Assembly (NCBI GenBank): GCA_028293125.1
Contig: JAQGPJ010000065.1
Coordinates: 1-48,664 of the forward strand
Reading direction: 5' to 3'
Source: Verrucomicrobiales bacterium
Lineage (GTDB): Bacteria > Verrucomicrobiota > Verrucomicrobiia > Verrucomicrobiales > V1-33
Length of the DNA: 48,664 nt
Part shown: piece by piece, positions 30,802-37,938 of the stretch
Layout: every line of letters starts with the position of its first letter
Position numbering within the stretch: position 1 is the stretch's first letter
Program-made: the position numbers and the translations under genes
The notes under the pieces: model-generated
Database searches by the model: none
What the model saw: only the letters and a program-made list of their open reading frames with translations
What the model was told of the DNA's origin: nothing

Positions 30802-32940
30802 ATGAACTCCCCTTATTCTCTGCCCGCCGGTGTTTATTCATGTTTTAATCTTTTCCGATATTCGTCAGGATGGATTTTGCCGCTTTTATGCTGCGGCGGA
30901 ATGGTTTCCCGGGCCGCCGCCGCGCCGGTGAATGATGATTTTGAAGCAGCCCTCCCTCTTGCGGGCCTGCCGGCCACGGCGGAGGGCACGAATGCGGGCG
31001 CCACTCTTCAGTCGGGGGAGCCCGGCAGTCCTGACGGTTATGGCCGCGCCTCCCTCTGGTGGCGCTGGATAGCTCCCTCATCGGGCTGGGTGGAGATCGA
31101 CACTCTGGGCAGCGGCTATGACACGGAACTGGCGGTCCACACCGGTGCCGCCCTGACCAGTCTCACTCCGGTTAAATACAACGACGACGCCATGGGCACC
31201 CGCCAGAGCCGTCTGCGGTTCAACGCGGCGGAAGGCACGGAATACCGCATCCAGGTGCTGAGCTGGCTGCAGGACCCCGGCACCGCCGCGCTCCGGATCC
31301 AAGCCGGCACCGCCCCGCAGCCGGCCACGGTCAAAAGCCTGAAACTAACTCCCGATTCCGTGAGCGCGGAGAATTCCCTCGGCAGTTACATGATCGCCTC
31401 CAGCACCGGCATTCAGGCTCCGGACGGATTGCGGAAGGCCGTCCTGCTTTTGACAGGACCGCAGGGAGGGAGTACCCGGTTTGACCTCGCCGGCCGGGAG
31501 CCCGCCTCTGCTCCGGGAGATCCTGCCACGAAAGTTTACAACGATCTGAACGTCTTCTCCACCAGCGTCCTTGGACCCGCCGGCGGCCCCTCCGTGCTCG
31601 CCGGGGAGTGGAAAATTCAGGTGCTGCTGACGGATGACTACGGGGAGACCACCGCCTATGGCGGCCTTGGCGATCCCCCCCTGCCCGCAGGGAGCACCAC
31701 ACATCTGACCGTCACCGGGTCCGAGGACACTAACAACCCGGTTCTCACCTCGGCCACCGTCACGCCGGACACATTGGATATCGGAGGGGTGCTGCGGACG
31801 CTGACACTGGAGATGGCCGCGTCCGATGACCGGGCAATGGGCAGCTTCAGTGTCACGCTCGTCAATCCCGTCACCGGAGCCGCGATCCACGTCAATGAAT
31901 TCAGCCAGGTCTCCGGCAGCCCGCAACAGGGCGTGTGGCGGGGCACCTTCACGGTGCCCGCCCTGCTGGCTCCGGGTGAATATCAGCTGGAGTATTCGAT
32001 CAGCGACCTCGCCAGCCGGGGCGTGTATTATTCCACCCGGAGCGGAATGCCCCTGCCCGCAGGCGTGCAGGGAAAGGTCACGCTGACCAACACCGGCGCC
32101 TTCGACACCGTGAAACCGGTGGTGAAATCCGCCACGGCCTCCGCCCTGAGATTCGCGGCGGATGCGGTGCCTGACAAAATCACCATCCGGGTGGAGGCGG
32201 AGGATGACATGGGCATCACCAGCTGCGGCGCCGGCTTTTACACCGAATGGAACCCGGGGAGCACTCTCCTGCAAAAAATCCAGGGCACAGGAACCGCCGG
32301 GGTCTGGGAGGGGACTGTGGATCTGCGCTCCGCCGGCCGGCCCGGCATCTATCCTATGAACTGCTATCTTCTGGACCAAGCAGGAAATCGGACCATTGCC
32401 GGGGCCGGACCCTGGTCTTTCCTCGCGGCGGCGCCCGCCCCCCCCGCCCCGGCCCTGCCAGTCATCACCATCACGCCCGGCGCGCGGGACGCCTACACCC
32501 TGTGGCGGGCCGGATATCCGCCGCTGGCCGGCGCGGAGGGCGAATTCGATGCCGATGCGGACCACGACGGATTCATCAACGCCGTGGAGTTCCTGTGCGG
32601 CACCGATCCCCTGTTGCCTAGCGGTCCCGGCAAACCAGATCCACGCGGCGAACGCGCCCCCCGTCTCACCGCGGACCCATCCGGCCTGCGGCTGGAGTAC
32701 CGGCTCTCCGCCGCCAACGTGCAAAACGGCGAAGGCACTTACTGGGAGCTGCGCCCCTCCTTCCTACGGCCCTCCCTGCATCCCGGCTGGTCCTGGCCTG
32801 ACAGCCATGGTGGCTCCAGCTCCCGCAGGGTAGCCAAAGATCTCCTCCGCGCGGAGCTGCCTTTCAGCGGATCCGCCAGTGGCTTTATGCGGCTGACGCT
32901 TCAGACCAGCGACCGTCCCTACTGGTTTTATGAGCCCTGA
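30802..32940 (+). CDS. Large secreted beta-sandwich protein
   Basis: A 712-residue protein with a signal sequence (hydrophobic LPLLCCGGMVSRAAA, about 25-40). The N-terminal domain (about 42-165: NDDFEAALPLAGLPATAEGT, LWWRWIAPSSGWVEIDTLGS) resembles pre-peptidase C-terminal-type beta domains. At least three similar Ig-like modules follow, marked by VKSLKLTPDSVSAENSLGS, LTSATVTPDTLDIGGVLRTL, VKSATASALRFA and GVWRGTFTVPALLAPGEYQL. Near the C-terminus DADADHDGFINAVEFLCGTD is a calcium-loop-like stretch found in other large secreted proteins here. No enzymatic motif was seen, so it is probably a structural or adhesive surface protein. The start at 30802 is tentative; an in-frame codon 13 residues upstream exists. 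Confidence 0.7.
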   Translation: MNSPYSLPAGVYSCFNLFRYSSGWILPLLCCGGMVSRAAAAPVNDDFEAALPLAGLPATAEGTNAGATLQSGEPGSPDGYGRASLWWRWIAPSSGWVEIDTLGSGYDTELAVHTGAALTSLTPVKYNDDAMGTRQSRLRFNAAEGTEYRIQVLSWLQDPGTAALRIQAGTAPQPATVKSLKLTPDSVSAENSLGSYMIASSTGIQAPDGLRKAVLLLTGPQGGSTRFDLAGREPASAPGDPATKVYNDLNVFSTSVLGPAGGPSVLAGEWKIQVLLTDDYGETTAYGGLGDPPLPAGSTTHLTVTGSEDTNNPVLTSATVTPDTLDIGGVLRTLTLEMAASDDRAMGSFSVTLVNPVTGAAIHVNEFSQVSGSPQQGVWRGTFTVPALLAPGEYQLEYSISDLASRGVYYSTRSGMPLPAGVQGKVTLTNTGAFDTVKPVVKSATASALRFAADAVPDKITIRVEAEDDMGITSCGAGFYTEWNPGSTLLQKIQGTGTAGVWEGTVDLRSAGRPGIYPMNCYLLDQAGNRTIAGAGPWSFLAAAPAPPAPALPVITITPGARDAYTLWRAGYPPLAGAEGEFDADADHDGFINAVEFLCGTDPLLPSGPGKPDPRGERAPRLTADPSGLRLEYRLSAANVQNGEGTYWELRPSFLRPSLHPGWSWPDSHGGSSSRRVAKDLLRAELPFSGSASGFMRLTLQTSDRPYWFYEP

Positions 32941-32964
32941 GCCATGCCCCGCCGGATGCGCGGA

Positions 32965-33372
32965 GTCTCCGTCTCACGGGTGCACCGGGACCGGGCGGCG
33001 GCTCACTCCCGCGTGGCGGATCTGGGAGAACTGCCCTCCGCCCTGCCCTTCTTTTCCTGGCCGGACGTGCCGTGGAATCTGGAGACCCTGAAAATCATCC
33101 TGCCCACCTCCGTGGCCCTGGCCGCGGTGGGGCTGCTTGAATCCCTGATGACGGCCTCCATCGTCGATGACATGACCGAGACCCCGAGCAACAAAAACCG
33201 GGAGTGTGCCGGCCAGGGGCTGGCCAACATCGTCAGCGGCTGCTTCGGCGGCATGGCCGGCTGCGTCATGATCGGACGGTGCTCGGCCTCAACGAGGCCA
33301 GCGCCACCCTCGTGGTACAAACCGGGAGTCCATAACAAACCGGACGCCTTGGAACGCCTCCTCGAACACTGA
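32965..33372 (+). pseudogene. SulP-family sulfate permease relic
   Basis: A readable stretch ([70 protein letters not shown]) is the conserved middle of SulP anion transporters. The N-terminal helices are missing. After MIG the sequence jumps to the carrier's C-terminal STAS-type end (LNEASATLV in one frame, then [13 protein letters not shown] in the other), so there is an internal deletion and a frameshift. It is only about 140 codons against about 500 for the family. It is not functional. A TGAAAAY-type heptamer repeat lies directly downstream. Confidence 0.8.
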
Positions 33373-33388
33373 CCGTCCTCAGCCGGGC

Positions 33389-33412
33389 AGCTGAAAACTG
33401 AGAATTGAAAAC
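33389..33412 (+). repeat. TGAAAAY heptamer units
   Basis: CTGAAAACTGAGAATTGAAA and the next bases form three 7-base units like those at 3676-3798. They lie between the SulP relic and the pgk terminator. Confidence 0.5.
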
Positions 33413-33465
33413 TTCTCTCCAGCGGTGTTGTCCTGGCGAAGCCAAGTATTCGCCGCTGAAAGGCT

Positions 33466-33499
33466 GGAGTGGGACAGCGCCTGCAGGCTGCCCCACTCC
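33466..33499 (-). terminator. Hairpin downstream of pgk
   Basis: GGAGTGGGACAGC and GCTGCCCCACTCC pair over 13 positions with one mismatch, with a short loop. It is located 27 bases beyond the pgk stop. No strong T-tract follows, so it may act with Rho or as a 3' stabiliser. Confidence 0.6.
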
Positions 33500-33525
33500 G
33501 TTCCTGAATGAATGAATAAATCTTG

Positions 33526-34740
33526 TTATTTCTCCGCCAGTGCGGCCACACCGGGAAGCTCCTTGCCCTCCAGCAGCTCCAGACTGGCTCCGCCACCGGT
33601 GGAGATGAAGGTCACCTTGTCACCGACACCGGCCTTCTTGACGGCCTTCACGCTGTCACCGCCGCCGATGATGCTTTTCGCGCCCTGATTGGCGGCGATG
33701 GCCTCGGCGACGTCAAAGGTGCCCTTGGCGCAGGATTTGATCTCGAACACCCCCATGGGACCGTTCCACAGGATGGTTTTGGCCTTGGCGATCTCCTCGT
33801 TAAAAAGCTTGACGGATTCCGGGCCGATATCCACGCCCTCCCAGCCGTCAGGAATGTTTTCGCCGGGCTGGGTGTATTTCGTGGTGCCGACGGTTTTCGT
33901 GTCAAAATCGAAGCTGTCGGTGATCAGCGCGTCCACCGGGATCAGGAACTTCACCCCGCGGGCCTTGGCCTTGTCCAGCGCCGCGGCGGCGATGGGCTCC
34001 CACTCCGGCTTGTAGAGGCTGTTCCCAAGCGTGATGCCCTGCACCAGCTTGCGGAAGGTGTAGGCCATGCCGCCGCCGATGATGACGGTGTCCGCCTTCT
34101 CCAGCAGGGCGTTGATGACGTTGATCTTATCGCTGACCTTGGCACCGCCAAGGATCACCACGAAGGGGCGCTCCGGATTCTGCAGCTCGTCGTGCATGTA
34201 GGTCAGCTCCTTCTCCATCAGCAGGCCGCTGACGGCGGGCAGGCAGGCGGCCACGCCCGCCGTGGAGCTGTGGGCGCGGTGGGCGCTGCCGAAGGCGTCA
34301 TTCACGTAAATCTCCGCCAAGGCGGCGAACTGTTTGGCCAGTTCGGCGTCGTTCTGCTCCTCGCCGGCGTGGAAGCGCACATTCTCCAGCAGCAGCACGC
34401 CGCCGTCGGGCAGCGCTTTGGCCTTGGCCTCCGCCTCGGGTCCCGTGCTCTCGGAGGAGAACTCCACCGGCACGCCCAGCAGGCTGCTGAGGGCTCCGGC
34501 CACCGGGGCCAGACTCTGCTTCGGATCCACCTTGCCCTTCGGGCGGCCGAGGTGGCTGCACAGGATCACCTTGGCGCCTTTGCCGATGAGGTATTTCAGC
34601 GTTGGCAGGGTCTCCTCGATGCGGGTGGCGTCCGTAATGACCATGGCGCCGTCCTTCTCCTCCAGCGGCACGTTGAAATCCACGCGCACCAGGCAGCGCT
34701 TGCCGGCAGGATCAATGTCACGGATACTTTTTTTGGCCAT
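33526..34740 (-). CDS. pgk: Phosphoglycerate kinase
   Basis: A 404-residue cytoplasmic enzyme of glycolysis and gluconeogenesis that converts 1,3-bisphosphoglycerate and ADP to 3-phosphoglycerate and ATP. The substrate block [69 protein letters not shown], the nucleotide block [13 protein letters not shown], and [11 protein letters not shown] with [10 protein letters not shown] and [15 protein letters not shown] are all intact. The length is normal. The start at 34740 gives [10 protein letters not shown]; the frame runs upstream but without homology. It stands alone, without gap or tpiA beside it, so it seems to be monocistronic. Confidence 0.98.
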   Translation of the reverse strand: MAKKSIRDIDPAGKRCLVRVDFNVPLEEKDGAMVITDATRIEETLPTLKYLIGKGAKVILCSHLGRPKGKVDPKQSLAPVAGALSSLLGVPVEFSSESTGPEAEAKAKALPDGGVLLLENVRFHAGEEQNDAELAKQFAALAEIYVNDAFGSAHRAHSSTAGVAACLPAVSGLLMEKELTYMHDELQNPERPFVVILGGAKVSDKINVINALLEKADTVIIGGGMAYTFRKLVQGITLGNSLYKPEWEPIAAAALDKAKARGVKFLIPVDALITDSFDFDTKTVGTTKYTQPGENIPDGWEGVDIGPESVKLFNEEIAKAKTILWNGPMGVFEIKSCAKGTFDVAEAIAANQGAKSIIGGGDSVKAVKKAGVGDKVTFISTGGGASLELLEGKELPGVAALAEK

Positions 34741-35148
34741 AAATGTCAGGATGGTTTGGGGATCGGAATAAGTCGGGAAAAGGGAAAGCGGCCACGCGGC
34801 GGAGCAGAACGCAGCGCAGCCTAAACCGCGCCGTACCCCCGCCCCCGCCAAAATGCAAACGGCGGGTCGCTTCGGAGCCGGCCCTTTTTGCGGACGCGGC
34901 GAAAAATCCCGCAGGGGCGGCCAAGTTTCAATTCACCACCCCACAGCCATTTTTCCGGAGCCCGCCGGGCATATCCACTGCGCCTGCGCCGTGCCAAGGC
35001 TGGCAGGAACGATCCATTTCACAGTTCGGTCCGGACCTCATTGATCCTGGCTCAGATCCGGATTACGGTGCATGAGGGCCGCTATGCCTGTCACCTGCGT
35101 GGAAGACAATCCGGCAATCAAATAAACCAAGCACTGAACCTTGTTTCG

Positions 35149-35979
35149 ATGATGAAATCCGTTGAAGACATTATAAACGCCGCCCATCAGCATGGTTTCG
35201 GGCATTTGGCGGCGGAGGTGGCCCAAAGCGCCCGCCGGACGCTTTTGCTTCGGCCTTCGAAGGATGTGGCCCCCGCGGTCGGCACGTCAAAATTCGGAGG
35301 CTGCCCTGACTTGCCTGATGGAATCGTCTGGCCGGAATCCGGGCCGGAAAATGAAGAATTGGGAACCAGTTATCCACAATACCAGTATGAGCCTGGCCCC
35401 ATGCGTTTTATAGCTCAAATCAATCTTTCTGAACTACCATTCGTTCCAGATGGACTAAAACTACCCAGCAGTGGACTGATTTATTTTTTTGCGGCTGTTC
35501 AAAAAATAGATTTTCCATTAACGGGTTGTTTCGGCGAGGATTGGCATGTATTTTCATCAAGTGATCACGAAAAATTAGTCAGAGCCTCACCCCCTATTCC
35601 AAGCCTTAAGTTTATTGAAGCAAGTCGATTTGCTGATTTAGGTGTTGATGAAAATACAGGGATCGTGCTACCTGAACACAGAATGGAATTTCATGAGGAT
35701 TGGATTCCCGACCATAAAATACTTTATGGCTGCGGATTAGGCGCGGGACCATACACGGCTTATTTCAGAGGGTGCCCTCAACACAGACTTGGCGGGTATC
35801 CAAATCATATACAGAGCCCCGTAGACGCTGCTGATTTTTCAATGCTGGCTCAGTTTGACACCGATCACTCCATTGGATTAATTTGGGCTTTTGGAGGTCG
35901 CGCCTTTTTTATGGGCAACTCCATGGAGATTGAATTAGGAAATTTTCATAAAATTATATTGATTACACAGTGCAGTTAG
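35149..35979 (+). CDS. DUF1963 (YwqG-like) protein
   Basis: This 276-residue soluble protein has the family pattern: KFGGCPDLPDGIVWPESG near residue 50, MRFIAQINLSELPF, GLIYFFAAVQ, HRLGGYPNHIQSPV, SMLAQFDTDHS, IGLIWAFGGRAFFM and a final ITQCS. YwqG-type proteins are small cytoplasmic proteins without a proven function, and several are encoded near toxins as candidate immunity proteins. The gene is clearly AT-richer than its surroundings from about 35330 on, which suggests recent acquisition. The ATG at 35149 or 35152 starts it. The 408-base gap upstream holds no recognisable gene, apart from a 16-base match to the 16S rRNA 5' region. Confidence 0.8.
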   Translation: MMKSVEDIINAAHQHGFGHLAAEVAQSARRTLLLRPSKDVAPAVGTSKFGGCPDLPDGIVWPESGPENEELGTSYPQYQYEPGPMRFIAQINLSELPFVPDGLKLPSSGLIYFFAAVQKIDFPLTGCFGEDWHVFSSSDHEKLVRASPPIPSLKFIEASRFADLGVDENTGIVLPEHRMEFHEDWIPDHKILYGCGLGAGPYTAYFRGCPQHRLGGYPNHIQSPVDAADFSMLAQFDTDHSIGLIWAFGGRAFFMGNSMEIELGNFHKIILITQCS

Positions 35980-36154
35980 AAATACTGTGAAAGGAGCGAA
36001 TTTGGTTCGCACCGGCTTCCGCCGGCTGGCGAAGCGGCTCTTCCCCCAATACTGGACAGAGAGAGTTTGACAAAAATTCCTATCCGGGCAGCGGTTGCGT
36101 TTTGATAACAATATTTCCGACGAACACCGATGCTGTCCAGCTGACCATGCACCG

Positions 36155-36379
36155 TCAATAATTTGGATCGGTGTGGTCAGCGGCTCCCCGCACAGCACGC
36201 TCAAAATCCGCTCCCTCCTCTCCGGACATGCAGCCCGCAGTGGCGCGCAGAGCGGCCCGACGGCGCAGGGAAGCCTCTGCATCCGAAGGCTACAGCCGGC
36301 GGATGGGACGGGAGATTTCCACAAGCATGCGGGGCGGCAGTTCCCGCAGGTCCTGAACGATGGATTCAAGAAGGCTCAT
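36155..36379 (-). pseudogene. Antitoxin-like gene interrupted by TAG
   Basis: Minus strand from ATG at 36379: MSLLESIVQDLRELPPRMLV, then EISRPIRRL, an in-frame TAG (36290-36292), then PSDAEASLRRRAALRATAGC and MSGEEGADFERAVRGAADHT, ending DPNY. The 'LPP ... E(I/V)SxxIxRL' start and 'TAGxxSGEEGxxFERAV ... DP' end are typical of small antitoxins paired with PIN-type toxins. Apart from the TAG, the frame is intact over 74 codons. No intact toxin follows. Part of the 587-base stretch between the DUF1963 and DUF2239 genes is thus explained as toxin-antitoxin remains; the rest shows nothing. Confidence 0.65.
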
Positions 36380-36517
36380 CCGGGCAAAAACTAGTTCCGC
36401 CGGAACCTAAAGACAAGCGAAGCGCCAAGGCGTTTGGCCGCCTCCCCAGCGGATTTGATCTGCGACGCCTCTTTTGAACAGCGCGGACAAAGCAGCGCAC
36501 TCGCAATCAAAGATTTC

Positions 36518-36558
36518 ACCCGGATAAAATTTGACACTTATTTTTATCCGGGTAAATA
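36518..36558 (+). promoter_or_regulatory. Promoter and 12-bp perfect inverted repeat of the DUF2239 gene
   Basis: ACCCGGATAAAA (36518-36529) and TTTTATCCGGGT (36542-36553) are exact inverted copies separated by 12 bases. The -35 TTGACA (36531-36536) lies between the arms, and the -10 TAAATA (36553-36558) overlaps the end of the right arm, with 16-base spacing. A regulator dimer bound here would block the promoter. The ATG at 36567 follows within nine bases, so the message is probably leaderless. Confidence 0.7.
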
Positions 36559-36566
36559 ATTCCTCC

Positions 36567-37229
36567 ATGGACTTTCCCACTCAAAATCGCGTATCTGCAC
36601 CCACACCCGCATTACCAAACTGGACCGCGTTTCAGGCGGACCGGCTTTTCGCCACCGGCAGCCCGGACCAAGTGGCGGCGGCTGTAAAAACCGCCACCGA
36701 TCACGGCAAGGCGGAGGGCTTGCTGGTATTCGAAGACGCCACCGGCCGGACGGTGGACCTCGACCTGCGCGGCACTGTGCAGGATGTGCTGGCCAGGCTT
36801 TCCCTGACAAAAAATGACACCCCATCCATCCCGTCCACCTCAGCGGCGGCACGCGGCCGGGGACGCCCCAAACTCGGCGTGACGGCCCGGGAAATAACAC
36901 TGCTGCCCCGGCACTGGGAGTGGCTGGCGGAGCAGCCCGGCGGGGCCTCCGTGGTGATCCGCCGCCTGGTGGAGACCGCCCGTCTGGCCAGCGTGAACGC
37001 CGGCGCGGACCGTCAACGGAAAGCGCGTGAAGCCACCTACCGCTTCATGACCACCATGGCCGGCAATCTGCCCGGTTACGAGGAGGCCATCCGGGCGCTC
37101 TTCGCGGGCCACAGTTCCGACTTTTTCAACGGCATTCAGCCTTGGCCCGGGGACATTCGGCACTACATTCAGAGGCTGGCGGAAACCGCCTTTGAAGAGG
37201 GTTTCACTCTGGATCAGGATTTATTGTAA
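36567..37229 (+). CDS. DUF2239 family protein
   Basis: This 220-residue protein has all the hallmarks of DUF2239: WTAFQADRLFATGSPDQVAA, LLVFEDATGRTVDLDLRGT, RGRPKLGVTAREITLLPRHW, EWLAEQPGGASVVIRRLVE, ATYRFMTTMAGNLPGYEEAI and RALFAGHSSDFF. The family is widespread in Proteobacteria and others; its function is unknown, but a regulatory role is often assumed. It is cytoplasmic. It is preceded by a strong promoter with a perfect operator-like palindrome and followed by a 9-bp hairpin. Confidence 0.9.
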   Translation: MDFPTQNRVSAPTPALPNWTAFQADRLFATGSPDQVAAAVKTATDHGKAEGLLVFEDATGRTVDLDLRGTVQDVLARLSLTKNDTPSIPSTSAAARGRGRPKLGVTAREITLLPRHWEWLAEQPGGASVVIRRLVETARLASVNAGADRQRKAREATYRFMTTMAGNLPGYEEAIRALFAGHSSDFFNGIQPWPGDIRHYIQRLAETAFEEGFTLDQDLL

Positions 37230-37268
37230 TAGTATCAGTTCCACCCCTTCTTACTGTCTATGCATCTC

Positions 37269-37302
37269 CCCGGCGGCCATGGCTTCCCAGAAAGCCGCCG
37301 GG
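37269..37302. terminator. Hairpin between DUF2239 and coiled-coil gene
   Basis: CCCGGCGGC (37269-37277) and GCCGCCGGG (37294-37302) are exact inverted copies. They lie between convergent genes and could serve both. No T-tract is present. Confidence 0.5.
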
Positions 37303-37345
37303 AAGCAGGGTTTCAGACGCGTGCCGGATTTACCGGCCACTTTTG

Positions 37346-37549
37346 TCAGAGGCCGATGGGCATCGGGTGCTGCCCGTGCTCATGGCGCTCCAGAATTTTG
37401 TGATCCTGATCGAAGGAATGCTGCAGGCGGTTCACCTTGTGGTCCTCCTCGCGGATCAGGGCCTCCAAACGGTCCACACGCTCAAGGGCGTGGCGGAGTT
37501 CATATTCCAGTGACTCGATTCGACGGTGCAGCCCGGATATCTCATACAT
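37346..37549 (-). CDS. Small coiled-coil protein (67 aa)
   Basis: MYEISGLHRRIESLEYELRH continues as a single heptad-patterned helix to residue about 57 and ends HGQHPMPIGL. A clear Shine-Dalgarno AAGGAG sits seven bases before the ATG at 37549, which is rare in this window and supports a real gene. It is somewhat SlyX-like in size and coil but lacks the family's motifs. Cytoplasmic; function unknown. The 389 bases upstream to 37938 hold no recognised gene. Confidence 0.65.
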   Translation of the reverse strand: MYEISGLHRRIESLEYELRHALERVDRLEALIREEDHKVNRLQHSFDQDHKILERHEHGQHPMPIGL

Positions 37550-37938
37550 AGGGTCTCCTTGGTTGAGTTAAGAACGGTGAAATCTCCGTTAAACACCATC
37601 CGCGTGCAAGTTTTTTCACAGCCGGATATGCGGGCCGGAAAGCCGGCGCGGGCATCCGACTCATATTTTCCCAATGCGGCAAAAATGTTCTTGAATTTGG
37701 CACTTCCAAGCAACAGTTTCAGTTTTTTCCTCGAAATCACCTAATTTTCATGCAATCGAGCCGGTCAGCCAGTCCCATGGCCCGGCCTGTGCTGTGACTG
37801 CCAGTCACCCAGCTCTGTTTTCCCAAGGCCGTCACCGGCGGCGGGGAACTCCGGGCTTATTCCTCCCACAGGCGCAACCATGCCCGATTCTTCGACTGTG
37901 ACGGCGCCTTCAACCAAGAATCCAAACCACCCCCCCGT

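Noticed and set aside
33523-34824. Plus-strand frame covering the pgk locus
   Set aside because: Phosphoglycerate kinase on the other strand is certain; this frame is its mirror.
36163-36477. Plus-strand frames of about 60-105 codons
   Set aside because: They are antisense to the antitoxin-like sequence, have no ribosome site and no homology that I can recognise.
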